The notes beneath the pieces were generated by a model. The model ran no database searches. It had not been told where the DNA came from and was given only the letters and a program-made list of their open reading frames with translations. From positions 37,599,993 through 37,663,992 of the forward strand of contig NC_052349.1 in the NCBI RefSeq assembly GCF_009727055.1: a stretch of 64,000 nucleotides of DNA. Reading direction: 5' to 3'. Position numbers and translations under genes: made by a program. Shown piece after piece: positions 1 to 12,360 of the stretch (its first letter is position 1; each line of letters begins with the position of its first letter). Source of the stretch: Benincasa hispida. Lineage: Eukaryota > Streptophyta > Magnoliopsida > Cucurbitales > Cucurbitaceae.

Positions 1-130
1 TTGGTATCTTTCATGCCTACTTTCCTCACTTACCCATGCCAATTGTATATCTCTATAAAATGGCCATTTGCTAGAGTTGAAGAATGATTTTGCATATTTG
101 TGATCGACTAGCAACTATGTTGTTTATTTA

Positions 131-780
131 TTTTTTCTTCTCATGTGATGTCTGCTGGAAAGAACTTCTTAGCAAATAAAAGGACATTAAGAAAAGCAGG
201 GGCTATGCCCAAACATGAAACACCAAGTGGCTCACCCATTTTGGAGGCCCAAGTGTCCTTCAAAATAACCCCATTCAGCCCAGGGTCCTTCCAAAAAGTT
301 CTTTTGTCATTTCCAACTTTAAAAATGAACCGAGATTCCACCTCCTTCCATGAAGAAATGCTCATCCATGGGCTCCTGAGACTTGATTACCCTTACTTTT
401 GTGTGCCAATCAAAATGACTGAAACCATGAATGCTGATATTAACTTGCTTCCAAAGAGAATTAGTTTCATTTATAAAAGGCCATCCCCATTTTGCTAATA
501 TAGCAAAATTTGAAGCATGCTTCAAAGCACCAAATTCTAAGCGCCATGATTTTGAGCTTTAGAAACCAAACTCCACTGTACCCAGTGATTGAAACAATGA
601 CAGATAATATAATGGGATGCTTGACAGAACGGATGTGCATAAAGTCATCCTCCTTCCTTTAGAAAGAGTAAACCTTTTCCATCTATCCAATTTCTTTTGG
701 ATTCTGTCAATAATGGGCTGCCAAAAAGATAGTCGTTTGGGATATCCACCAAGTGGGTGAACTCTTCTCCTTCAAGTCTC
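131..780 (-). pseudogene. Decayed LINE reverse-transcriptase 3' fragment in an intron
   Basis: Read on the minus strand, three pieces in different frames resemble the C-terminal part of plant L1-type reverse transcriptases and the region before the zinc-binding RT domain. From about 780 down to 550 one reads YPKRLSFWQPIIDRIQKKLD followed by RWKRFTLSKGGRMTLC, the usual thumb-region block. At 525-319 comes KWGWPFINETNSLWKQV. At 365-141 comes FKVGNDKRTFWKDP, matching the family's 'VGNG..FW.D.W' block. Frame changes and stops break it, so it cannot be translated. It lies antisense to the complex I gene, upstream of the first exon seen, probably inside an intron. Family assignment rests on motif recognition only. 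Confidence 0.7.
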
Positions 781-1698
781 CTATCTTTTCCTCACTTTGG
801 AAGATCAAATTCTTGAAGAAGGTAGATATTTTGTAGTGCAGTTGCTCTATGAGAGAGTCGGTGCCCTAGATCGTGTTTAGAGGAAGTAAACCACCCCACC
901 ACAACAAAAGAAAAAAAAATTGATGGTAATGTTGTATCCTTTGTAGGTAGCAGCCAGGGATCACATTCTAGATCACCTTCTATGGTCTTGTGAGTTTGCT
1001 GGATCAATGTGAAATAATTTCTTGAAAGCATTTAACTAGAGTGTGCAGTTCTTTGGTGAAGGATTTCTTCTTCCCCTTACGTGAAAAGGGTCACTTGTTG
1101 TGGCATGCTTGTTTTTGTGCTATTATATGGTTTTTCCCCCCCTTGGGGTTGGGGTGAAACAATGGGACATTCAGAGGGATTGAGAAGCTTTTGAGTGAGG
1201 TGTATCAGACGTCCCTTGAGTCTCTGTTTGTAAAGTTTTTGTAACTACTCTTCTTTAAGTTCTATTTTGAGTGATTGGAGCCTATTTTTAGGGTAACTGT
1301 GCTTCTCTTGTGACAATTTTTTTTATATAATAATTAAATTTTATTTTTATTTCCCTTGTATTCTTTCCTTTGATCTACGAAAATGTGGTTTTTCATAAAG
1401 AAAAATCATTATTAATTTAGAACAGCAATTACTCTAAATAGGAGATCTAATTTATAAATCTTGAAAATACCTCGTCATAATACTACATCAAAAATTTAAC
1501 CAAGGAAATTTGGGAGATTCATATTAAAGGAACAAAAGAATGGTTTGCTTTGCCCTTTGATTTATGACTTTTAAACCTCTTCGGGAGACTTGCAAGTTTC
1601 TTAATCAAGTTTGCATAAATTCACCAATTACTCTCCCGTAGACTTGCAATATACGAACAATTCAAACTGATGCATAAGTTCCCAATTACCATTTGCAG
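781..1698. other. Probable intron sequence upstream of the complex I exon
   Basis: No coding exon is visible. The stretch ends in a polypyrimidine-poor acceptor with AG at 1697-1698. It is read as the end of a long intron (at least 1.7 kb), because the exon that follows begins in the middle of the NDUFS1 protein. The ORF on the minus strand at 792-1031 has no recognisable motif and may be further LINE debris. Confidence 0.55.
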
Positions 1699-3437
1699 GA
1701 TATTAATGAAGAATGGATATCAGACAAGACTCGCTTTTGTTATGATGGTCTCAAGAGACAGAGATTAAATGATCCAATGATCCGTGGTGCTGATGGACGC
1801 TTTAAGGCTGTCAGCTGGCGTGATGCCCTTGCTGTGGTTGCTGAAGCTGCCCATCAGGTTAAACCTGAGGAAATTGTTGGAATTGCTGGAAAATTATCTG
1901 ATGCCGAGTCTATGATTGCTCTGAAAGATCTCTTAAATAGGTTGGGATCCAACAATATATGGTGTGAAGGAAATGGACCGCAACCTAATGCGGACCTGCG
2001 TTCTGGGTATATCATGAATACTGGTATTGCTGGTCTTGAGAAAGCAGATGTCTTTCTTTTGATTGGCACTCAGGTACTTCTATATCTTTATCATCTTCTT
2101 CTAGTGACTTATTCTATTCAGTTTGTGTTTGATATACTTGTACAATACTGTTATCTGTAGAACTTTAAATGTGTAGTGTAGTTTATATTAGTTACATTTT
2201 TTTTTTCTAAATGAAAGTTCAGTTGTCATTAAAAGAAAATATTACTAGTTTATTTTGATCATTTAACTTATAATCCGCGTCACTATCAGTATTCTGTTAG
2301 TATAAGAAGGTGTTGGGAATCACATTAGTCTTCTTTCTGATCTCCTGAACTTACTCTTAATATATTTCTCATCATTCTCGTAATTTTCATTCATCTGTTT
2401 TCATTCTCTGTGACTTATAATGCGCATAGATCAAGTATGGTTGTGGATTATAGTGAGATGAGATCTCGTTGGATTGGTGTTATTATGTGTTTAAGTGTCA
2501 TCCTTTGCCCCCTCACTATTTCAAACTAAATTGCCAGCCAAGAGTTGAAGCTGCCATGGTGAATGCAAGAATCCGAAAGACTGTAAGAGCAACTCAAGCT
2601 AAAGTTGGTTATGTTGGCCCGCCTACTGAATTCAACTATGATCATCAACACCTTGGAACAGGACCTCAAGCACTTGTTGACATAGTTGAGGGTCGCCATC
2701 CATTCTGCTCGATCCTCAAAAAGGCCAAAAATCCAGCTATCATTGTTGGTGCTGGACTTTTCGAAAGAAAGGACAAGGATGCAATCTTTTCTGTAGTTGA
2801 AAACATTGCCAAACAAAATAATGTGGTCAGGCCTGACTGGAATGGTTACAACGTATTGCTTTTGAATGCTTCCCAGGCTGCAGCCCTCGACCTTGGACTC
2901 GTGCCAGAATCGGTAAATAGCATTGAGTCTGCAAAGTTTTTGTATTTGATGGGAGCCGATGATGTGGACTTGGAGAAGGTCCCAAAGGATGCTTTTGTGG
3001 TTTATCAAGGACACCATGGGGACCGAGGTGTCTATCGAGCAAATGTCATCCTCCCTTCAGCAGCATTTAGCGAGAAGGAAGGAACCTATGAAAACACGGA
3101 AGGTTGTGCCCAACAAACATTACCAGCAGTACCAACAGTTGGTGACGCACGAGACGATTGGAAGATCATTCGTGCTCTTTCTGAGGTAGCTGGTCTGCGG
3201 TTGCCATATGATTCCCTCGGGGCGATAAGGTCCCGGATAAGTACTGTGGCTCCAAACCTCTTGCAGGTGGATGAGAGAGAGCCAGCTACATTTTCAGCTT
3301 CAATTAAGCCTGAAAGCACCCAGAAGATGGACATGGCTGATTTTGGCAGTCCCATAGAAAACTTCTACATGACTGATTCCATTACAAGGGCATCAAAGAT
3401 CATGGCACAATGCAGCGCTTTGCTGTCTAAAAAGTGA
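1699..3437 (+). CDS. Mitochondrial NADH dehydrogenase (complex I) 75-kDa iron-sulfur subunit, last two coding exons
   Basis: This is the C-terminal 424 residues of NDUFS1 (the plant EMB1467 type), the large peripheral-arm subunit of respiratory complex I on the matrix side of the inner mitochondrial membrane. Exon A is 1699-2073, bounded by AG and GT, starts [20 protein letters not shown] and ends LIGTQ. A 464-base phase-0 intron follows (2074-2537). Exon B is 2538-3437, starts [12 protein letters not shown] and ends [12 protein letters not shown] with TGA. This part is the molybdopterin-oxidoreductase-like domain; the N-terminal 2Fe-2S and 4Fe-4S ligands of the subunit are encoded by exons left of the window, so about 315 residues are missing from view. 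Typical conserved blocks are [52 protein letters not shown] and [13 protein letters not shown]. Reading frame and splice sites are intact, so the gene is probably functional. Confidence 0.93.
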
Positions 3438-4090
3438 GATTTTCTTCATTATTTAATGTTGTAAGATTTACTCTTTTGCCTCTTCAACCCATGTTTTTTT
3501 GGGATTTTTTTTTCTTTCTTAATTAAAGTCTGTGCAAGGCTTCTCTTCTTAGACCAAATATCTGGAACGCCCTCTAGTGCTTCTAATAAAAGTGACCGGG
3601 CTTTATTTGTCGTTTCACTGTAACATGTTTTTGCAATGGGAAACCATTTCTGTGAAACGATGGCATTTGGAGTTTGGTTCTTCAGCATTCTTTTTCTCAT
3701 ATATAAAGACAACTTCCTTCATGTTTATATATTTATTGTATTCATAACTCTGTGAACATCACTTCGAAAGGCTATTCGAAATTGTTTTCAACATACAAGG
3801 ATGATAGAGTCAAGTTTGGAAAGATAGATGGATCGAAGCTTCGATTTAGCCTATATCGTTTGCAGATGTACCGGCTAATGAGACAACCTGTGAGAGAGAT
3901 TTAAATGGTACGAATAAGAGATTTGGTTGCATTATACAGGATGTTGAGATTGTGTTGCAACCCTTGTAACTGGATCTTCTTTTATCTTGTGAGGCTGGGG
4001 GTGGGGAATTACAATGAAGAACTCACAGTTTACCATCATGGTCATATTGCAATCTATCAATGGTTATTGGGAAGATATAATGAAATGTAG
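3438..4090 (+). other. Probable 3' UTR and downstream flank of the complex I gene
   Basis: The bases after the TGA contain a canonical AATAAA at 3585-3590, a plausible near-upstream polyadenylation element. The small ORF at 3905-4090 has no family resemblance and I do not treat it as a gene. Its somewhat higher GC than the flanks could mean an alternative 3' UTR tail, which cannot be decided here. Confidence 0.4.
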
Positions 4091-4194
4091 ATATTTCTTT
4101 TTTTGGCAAGTTCTTTTGGCCTTTCAAATCTTAGGATGATATATTCTTAAGTTCTTTAAGTTGCTAATTGTGATAAGTTAAGGCCTTGTTCACA

Positions 4195-4221
4195 GTTTAG
4201 TTTAGTTTAGTTTAGTTTAGT

Positions 4222-4261
<40 letters not shown>

Positions 4262-4262
4262 A
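4195..4262. repeat. TTTAG microsatellite followed by a perfect T21A21 palindrome
   Basis: About five TTTAG units run into 21 T (4221-4241) and then exactly 21 A (4242-4262). It is the largest of several T-run/A-run palindromes in the window. Confidence 0.85.
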
Positions 4263-5940
4263 CAGTGAGCATTTGAATGCTTCCATGATTCTATCCCTTG
4301 AGTTTCTTTGTTTGAAAACAATTAAAAAAAAAATCCTTAAAATTTGATTTTGATTTTAGAATTTGGATGAATATTCAATGTTTATTTGGGTTTTTCCTTA
4401 ATAGTAGGAAGAGGGAGGAGCGAGGAAAGATTGTTGACATTTAATCAGGAGAAAAAGGAAGCAGAGCAAGAAACAACAAAGAAACATTCTATTTTGGATC
4501 CAAATTTGAAGTCACTGTACAATTATCAATTGTGAAGAAACAAATATAATTTTAAAAAGTGGTTATCAAAGGCTTTCATTTTTTGTTTTAGAAAATGGTT
4601 ATAAATGATTTTTGGGATGTTATTTTAATGATGAGAGGAGAGTTATACATAGGTGTGTATCTAACTATTCAATCACACATACTTTGATATGAAACAGTGG
4701 TGTCAAAAAGAAAAAGGAAAAATCTTGCAATGGAAGTTGTGCTCAACTATGCTTCTGTTATTGCATATGGAGAACATAACTTTCATTATAAATTTAAAAT
4801 TGGCATATAGTTCTCAATTCTAGAAACTTGTAAGATGGTGGAACACAATGTGTTATCTATAAATTTAGGACTCAATTAGAGAGATCTATATTTGGAAAAT
4901 TCTCTTTAGGTAAAAGTGAAACCTAGATTTGAATTTATCCATATGGTATGAATGTGATACTCACAAATGTTTGTTTGTTTGTTTTTTCTTTGGTATATTG
5001 ACAATGAATATCATAATAATACCCAAGTCTAGGAGAATACAACCCTAATTGAGCATGTGATAGAAATAGCCTAATGAATTTATGAGAACATTTTTTTGGG
5101 TGGTATAATATCATTGATTTTATGTTGAGTAGAAAAAAAACCAATTCAACTACAACTATAAGGTACAAATTACTATCTCAAAAGTCGATGGTTTGATTTT
5201 CACCAATGCAAATATTGGACTAAATAAAATCAACATTCATTCTGTTTTCGATATATTTCTTGAATTTTTTACATGATTGTTGCTTTACATTGTCTTTCTT
5301 TCTATATCGTCCCTTCCTAGGTTCTCATTTTGTGGGGATTTTTTTTTTCTTTTTGTAATTTTCTTAAAATATATTACCTTTGTAAAAACAAATAGGGAGT
5401 ATAAAAACTCTACTTTTCTTTTTGTCAATACAATGAGATAAGAAGATTCGAACTACATACCTATTGGTCGCTAATATATATTATATATCAGTTGGAATAT
5501 GCTTGTTTTGGCAAAACACTCACTATAACAATAAATAAAAGAAGTATTACATAGTGGTCCTTTGATACCGGATGAAATTTGGTGTTATTTATTTAGAAAA
5601 TAATAGTACATTAGTGCTATCATACTCAAATAATAATAATTATTATTTGGCTAGATTGTTGTCATTAGACCGGACTCATTATTATTATTTAAAGAGGTTT
5701 GGGGAATATGATATTGTTCAAATTTATTCCAAAAATATTTTTTGAATCAATATTTAGAGAAGGATTAAAACCTCGCAAACCTCTTAATCGAAAATATATA
5801 CTTTAGGCCAGTTAAACTTTGCTTATATTGGCCAAGAAAGGTACCTATTCTCTCATATTCGGTCATAGTGAAGAAGATCGTTCGAGTAATATATAATACA
5901 AATAATTCATTCATATAACAATAGAAATAAACTGTATATA
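4263..5940. other. AT-rich intergenic sequence without a recognised gene
   Basis: No ORF with family resemblance was found on either strand. The stretch is AT-rich with short A and T runs. Around 5160-5200 there is a weak tRNA-like B-box remnant. Confidence 0.6.
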
Positions 5941-5944
5941 GTCA

Positions 5945-6020
5945 ATATAAGTATAGTTCAATTGGTTAAGATATATACTATGAACCAAAAGGTCAAAAGT
6001 TCGAATCTCTCACCTCACAC
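5945..6020 (+). repeat. tRNA-like SINE head (A and B boxes)
   Basis: TAGTTCAATTGG at 5954-5965 fits the pol III A box, and GTTCGAATCTC at 5999-6009 fits the B box. The roughly 34-base spacing is the one found in tRNAs. The flanks do not pair into an acceptor stem, so this is better read as a tRNA-derived SINE head or relic than as a working tRNA. Similar weaker traces recur near 33150-33220, 34795-34870 and 42250-42300. Confidence 0.4.
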
Positions 6021-6320
6021 ATTATTGTTAACTTAAAAGAGCAAAAGCAAAATGGAATGGGGTATAATAGACAAAAATATGAAGGTGCAAAGTATCTCTC
6101 CATCATTTATCCCACAAGCAATGCTCCCTTTGTGTGCATAATCATATGAAGTTCCATTCAATTTTGTCTTCCATTTTATGAACAACAATTAAGGCCAAGT
6201 TACAAAGGCCCATTTTGTGTGTTTGGTTCTCTCACTCAACAAAATTATTTCAACTCTTACTCTTAAATTACTCAAACTTAATCTCAAAAGTTGTTATTCA
6301 TTTCATTAATGTTTGGGTTC

Positions 6321-6412
6321 AATAAAATGGGCTAAACTTAGATACAATGAGACATTTTTATATAACAATAAAATGGGCTAAACTTAGATACAATGAGACA
6401 TTTTTATATAAT
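6321..6412. repeat. 46-bp direct tandem duplication
   Basis: Two adjacent copies, 6321-6366 and 6367-6412, are identical except for the last base. Each starts AATAAAATGGGCTAAACTTA. The near identity implies a recent duplication. Confidence 0.85.
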
Positions 6413-6897
6413 ATGAGAGTTACTAACATCTTTAATATTTAAAAGAAACAATAAAAACTTTGAAAACGAGCCAATGCTTTTGACAAAATATTAGAATTGG
6501 GGTTGTCTCACATCAAAGAAGTTTAAAGAAATGATGTATCCCAACTCCAAGTACTATAAAAAGAGCCAATGCTTTTGATTTTAAATTATCCTCGTTAAAA
6601 ACACTTTAAATTTGAGTATACTAACTTTAGTTAAATTCTCTTTTATATTTTCTAGGTCAAAAGTGAGATTAAAATGGGTGTGTAGTTTAAAATTTTGGAG
6701 AGAGTGCTCTTATAATTTGGATCTAAAAGAGAATTATTCTATGTGATTGTAACAAATTTTCATCGAGTGGATTTCTGTTTGGTGGGTTGCAGTTTTTCTC
6801 CAACTTTAGAGTTTTTTATGTAAATTCTTGTATCTTTAGTTTTATAACTTTCTTTTAATTTTTCAGTTATTTTTCTAGCTTTTTCTGCAGTTGGAGT

Positions 6898-6902
<5 letters not shown>

Positions 6903-6943
<41 letters not shown>

Positions 6944-6966
6944 CTAATCCTTTTTTTTAAAAAAAA
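6903..6966. repeat. 41-base poly-T run and adjacent T8A8 palindrome
   Basis: A 41-base T run at 6903-6943 is followed after seven bases by 8 T and 8 A (6951-6966). The length is likely unreliable in short-read data. Confidence 0.8.
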
Positions 6967-9530
6967 GAAAAACCTCTCACTTCAATCTCATTTAAGTTGA
7001 AAGGGTATACCCATTAGTTGAATTTCCAATTTTTTAAAACCAAAATTTGTATTACGATCTATTGGTATTCTTGTGATTAGACTTTTTAAAACCAAAAGCA
7101 ATATTACTCATTCCATTTTGTTGTTGTGTTCATATACTTTTTTATATGAATGAGCTTAGGCATTTCAATGAGTTGAGTGGTTTTTTTGGTTCAATTTTTA
7201 GTAGTTTATTGGTTTTTTGGTTCCATTGTGAATTTTTCACAACAATTAAGTGCATGTAAATAAATAAGTGGAATAAAATAAACAAATTAAAGCATGATTG
7301 TTGGCTACATTAATCCTAAATAATTAGAAATTTAGATACTCGTGTTCGTAATAATCCCATGAGAAAATTTGTAAAAAGTCAAGAGAGAAAAATAAATAAA
7401 AGTTATCCTCTATCTCAACGTGACATCCACGATCTCGAGCCTCCAAAATTTCTTTACCTAACTCCATTGTTGTTTCATTGCACTCTAATTTCATAACTCT
7501 GCTCTTTAGCTAGTCTAATTCCAAAAAGTTTCTTCCCTTTTGGTGTGCAAATAGAATGTATTTAATAGCTCAACATCAATGTTTAGCAGTCATATTTTTC
7601 TATTTGAAAGCTTCAAGAGGCTACAAAAGAAAATTCGTAAACGACATCGAGATATCTTAGATATTGAACCTCCTTTTAATTATAGTGTATAAACGTCTTA
7701 ATGATATCCTTGCAATGCACTTGATTTCTTGGTTGGTTACATTTTTTAATGGTACTAACGGTACCTCACTCAATGATATCTCCTTGAATCTTGAGCCCTA
7801 ACTCTCTCTTGAATTCTCTTGATTTGTACATTTCTTTGCAAAATTGACTTAGTCCTCCATGAATCTTTTGAAACCTCTATTTTACTTTATTTGCTCGATT
7901 TCAATAAAACAAAGAGAAATTGTACTCAAGGTTAACAATAATTAAGTGATCAAAATAACTCACGAAGTGCACTGTCAACTATTTCAAGCATTGACAAATT
8001 TGATGAAGGAGATATTTTATCTACTCTATTCAATTCGACTACCTTAAAAGCAACTATCGTAATCAACATGGTTCAATTAGGGTTTAAAGACTTAATTATA
8101 TTCATTTGGAATAAGAAATTTGGGTGACCAAAGTGGTCCAAGGCAGACATCTTCAAAGACCAAAATAAATAAATAAAAAAATATGTTGATTGAGTCAAAG
8201 GTAGAGATATGGTTGTCTTGTCCTGCACCAATTTTGAAGGTGTGGGAGCTTATCTACATTTTTCATTTGGGGTCCAAAACTTAGGAACATTATTATTATT
8301 ATTATTATTATTAATTTCCAAATACCATTTATTGCACAACTTGCAACAACTTCTCCCCTTTGTATTATTGCGTATGTTATGTTTTTCGGAGTGTTTTTTT
8401 GACAATCTCCTATATTAAGTGGGTTTTTTTTTTTTAAAAAAAAAAAATTAGCTACGTAAATAATTAAAACATCTAACTAAAATATACGTCTCAATTATTT
8501 AAATTTACTTATATTTGATAGATGAACTTATTTTTTTGAGAATAAAGCTCATAATATTAGTGATTTTATTTAATAAAACAAAGGTTTAAAAATCATTTTG
8601 GTCTTTGTACTTTAGATTTAGTTATGTTTTAGTCTAAATACTTTCAATTATCCAATTTTATTATTTTTAATAATTCTTAAAATCGAATCGTTTAAAGTTT
8701 TTTCTTTCAAAATTGCTTAAATAGTAATAATAATTTTCATGTAAGAAAAGAAAATACTATGTGAATATATCTCCACAATTTGTAAAGAGAATATATGTTA
8801 ATAGAAACTTAAAGAAAAAAAGAAATAAACGATAAATTGTTAAAAATATATGAATTTAAATTTAATATTTGAATATACGGAAACTAAAACAAATTACAAT
8901 TCAAAATACAGAAGCGACATGATATTTTTCTCAACCTAAAAGAAAATCATAGGAATCACTTAGATACCTTCTCCTAGTTTAGTAGTTTGTTTCTATTATT
9001 TTAGAAGTACTTTGGCTCCAACTATTTTTAATTAAAATAATGTTCATCTCATAATTATTAGAACTGAAAAATAGCTTAAATAAAACTATTAAAATTATGA
9101 AAATTGAAAAAAGTGAGAGAGAAAAGGTTCTTAGTGACAAACTAAGTCAATTTTTACTATAAAACTTCAATTTCATCCAATTATATATACTTCAGATTTA
9201 TAAATGAAATACAAAGTTAGAAATTAAAATATCTTCAATAAATTTCTAGCAAATTAGTGGATAAAACTGTGATCAACACGGTAAAACGTTGCCAAACACT
9301 GCAATTATCTATGTATTAAACTTAGCAAAAAAAAAACTCACATGACCTTTATGTACCCATCGATGAAAATTTATATTTTGAAGAAGAGGTCACCTACAAG
9401 ACAATTAGATAAACACACCGGTGAGATACTTGCCACAGATACTCTGATGCTTAAATTAATTTTCAGTCCAAGAGTAAAAACAAGTTTTTAAGGAAAAAGA
9501 TGAACTTACCTAATATGAAGTTATCACATC
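6967..9530. other. AT-rich intergenic sequence with simple repeats
   Basis: No gene is supported. An ATT microsatellite lies at about 8288-8312, and a symmetric T12A12 palindrome lies at 8424-8447. The ORF at 8209-8418 is largely low-complexity translation of these repeats. Confidence 0.6.
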
Positions 9531-9534
9531 TATA

Positions 9535-9790
9535 CATAGTGGAGTTAAATCTAGGGTTCCTCGATCCTTTTACGAATGGGATTAGCTAGATCTAGCTTAC
9601 ATAGCCGGAACTGACGAGGGTTGGCTGGCCTCCGTGAGGCCAAGGCAAACCTTTTGGGCCAAATGATCAACCTAGGAAATTTGGTTGCCCTCGACCTCAG
9701 AAGTTGAGGAGGGTCTTTAGGGTAGATAGTCCAATCATCTCATCCACTCCTCAGTTGTGCTTTTTCTATGTCTCTTTTCTATCATTCTTG
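9535..9790. mobile_element. Degenerate retrotransposon (LTR-like) scrap
   Basis: This patch is clearly richer in G and C than its AT-rich surroundings and has the GGCC/CCTCGAC-rich texture seen in plant Gypsy LTRs. No termini, primer-binding site or target duplication was found, so the call is tentative. Confidence 0.3.
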
Positions 9791-12224
9791 TATTCGTTTG
9801 AGATAAGGCAACTTTCTTAATTTTATCCGAACTTTGACTTCCATAACTTTATTATTCTTCTTCTTATATTATTATTTTTTTTAGCTCACCAACTTTAGAA
9901 AATAGTTGTCTCTGAGGAGGTTCTTATATAGTAATTTAATATATCTTCCATTATGTCTACCTTTCTTTTTTTCTTTCCTTTATATATGTATTTCGACGAG
10001 GAACTCATAAGCACTTTTATTAAGTTCATTTTTTAAGGCTAAATTTTTTCTTACATTTTGGTAAATTCTATTTAAAACTTGAAATTTCTCATTTTTTTTT
10101 TCATATAACTATTTTAATATTAAAATGTTGTATAAATGTTTGATATTTTATTAATATCATTTAACAAAAATTATGAAGCCATTTTAAAACTTCATATACC
10201 TAATCTCTACTGCACCGAATTTAAATACAAGTCCACTTATATCATCAATCAAGTAAATGAAAAGGGTACATATATATCGTCAAAATAAACATAGTGAAAG
10301 GTATTTGTATTAGTGGATATGAAATACTAATTATAATTTAAAAGATCGATAGTTCGATCATTTACCCTGATCATTTACCCTACCATTGTTGAACTAAAAT
10401 GTAAGAATACCGTTTTTCTACTAAATATAATTTTAAAATTATAAGTATGTATATTAAAGTAAAAATTTTGGAATGTCCAAAAAATAATTCAAAATTTAGC
10501 TACCAAAATAAAATTGAATATTATACCTCTATTATATTTTATTTGTTTGTTTGGTAGATATTTCAATCAATCTAGTTAGTTTCAAGCATTAGATAGCTTT
10601 ATATATATAAGAATATTATAGAATATATATGGTTTGCAGTGCTCAAGTAATCAATAATTGAAGACATGCACTACAAAGATTCCATAAACCTGAATAAATT
10701 CAAAGTGTTTTTGTTCTCAAAAGAGACAAAACTTCATGGGCTACCTTAACTTAATTTAATGTTAATATTTAAATGGTAAGATTTCAATTTTAATTAGCAA
10801 ATTAAGTAAGGATTCTATTCATCTACCAACCATATAAACCTCCCTTTAAAACCCATTTTTTATTTTTAAAATAAACAGCCTACATTAGATTAGGTTCTAA
10901 CACTATAATAAATTTTTAAGTAATTAAAAAAAAAAGTGCTAAAGTTCAACTAAAAAAAAAAAATGAAAAAAAGATATTTCTCTTAGTTGGCTGAGTTGGA
11001 GTAGCATTTTTTTTAATAACAAATTTAGGCTATAATTATCGACTGAAATGGTCATATCTTGCTATGAGAAAATTCTCCAACCACACGTTTGGAGAAAAAA
11101 AAAAACAAATTAATTAATATATGATGGAATTTATTTAGCATTTAGGTTATTGGATGGAATTAGAATTTTAAGAAAAATTGACTCATTCATCATTTTTCTT
11201 TTAACTATTACATCAATAAATTAAAAGTTATATAAAATTTGGATTGTTTTTTTTTCAAAAAAAAAAAAAACTTAGTTTAACGGTAATTAGTATGACCTTT
11301 CTTCCTAATTGTCGGAGTTCCGATCCCTCATCCCATAATTATACTTTAAAAAAAAAAATTCCTTTTTAAATGAATACATGTGCAAGTTAGTAAAATATCT
11401 ATATGAAAGATTTCATCCCATGAGTATCTTTCCTTGCACTAGGCAACTCTCCACGAGTCCACATATTTTTACTTAGAAAAATTATTCAACGAGGTCTCCG
11501 CTATATATATTTAAATACTAAATATGAAATAAAAACTTTGCATGTTCCTCTAAATTAACCATTGATTATAAGTTTACAATACTTTTATAGTCAACATTGT
11601 AGCATCTTTTTTTGAATAATTTTTCTCACCTAACTTTTCCCTATCATTAAAGAAATTGTACTATAAAATGAATAAATGAAAATTTGGAACAATATTCCTA
11701 AAAGATAAAATGCATTATATTTTTTTTTTTTTTTTNAAAAAAAAAAAAAAAAAAACCCTCCAAAGCCACGTCATATTAAGTAGTCCATTATTTTATTTTA
11801 TAGACCCATAATACTTTTTAATTACATGACATGTTGTCGACATAAAAATCAAATGTGTTGTATAAAACCGTTTGGGATTGTTGTTGATCTAACATAATTG
11901 AGATAAAATAGTATAAAAATAGTAGCTAAAAGATAATTGTGAATAATAATAAAAAACGGGAGAGGGTTATTAACCAATAATTACATTTTTTTTTTTAATT
12001 CAACGATGGAGTGATAAATCGGATATCGACGTTTGAGATAGTATTAAAATCTCTAATTAATAATCAATTACTACTTATGGTAAATTATCGACAATTGTTA
12101 TTATAATTATAATCAATAAAAATGTTCTATGTTAGTTTTTATGAAATTGATTACTAATATTCTAAATCAATCTATCTCAACTTAAATATTATTAGTTAAA
12201 AATGAGAACATTATTTCACTGTTG
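9791..12224. other. AT-rich intergenic sequence, one unresolved N
   Basis: No coding signal is visible. A single N at 11736 sits exactly between 16 T (11720-11735) and 19 A (11737-11755), marking an unresolved homopolymer join. Confidence 0.6.
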
Positions 12225-12360
12225 AAAATATTTACAAGATATAGCAAAATTTTATAACTATCAATGATAAACGCGGATAGACACTGATAGACTTCTATCC
12301 GTATCTGTTAGCATCTATCATTGATAGTTCTAAAATTTTACTATATTTTGTAAATAATTT
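12225..12360. mobile_element. Fold-back MITE-like element, copy 1
   Basis: The arms AAAATATTTACAAGATATAG and its inverse near TATTTTGTAAATAATTT enclose inverted copies of CTATCAATGATA / TATCATTGATAG. The whole segment can fold into one hairpin. A closer inverted pair of the same family lies at 32981-33092. Confidence 0.6.

Noticed and set aside
4195..4220. Interstitial telomere repeat
   Set aside because: The unit is TTTAG and not TTTAGGG, and it grades into a homopolymer.
5945..6020. Functional tRNA gene
   Set aside because: The boxes fit, but acceptor and anticodon stems do not pair.
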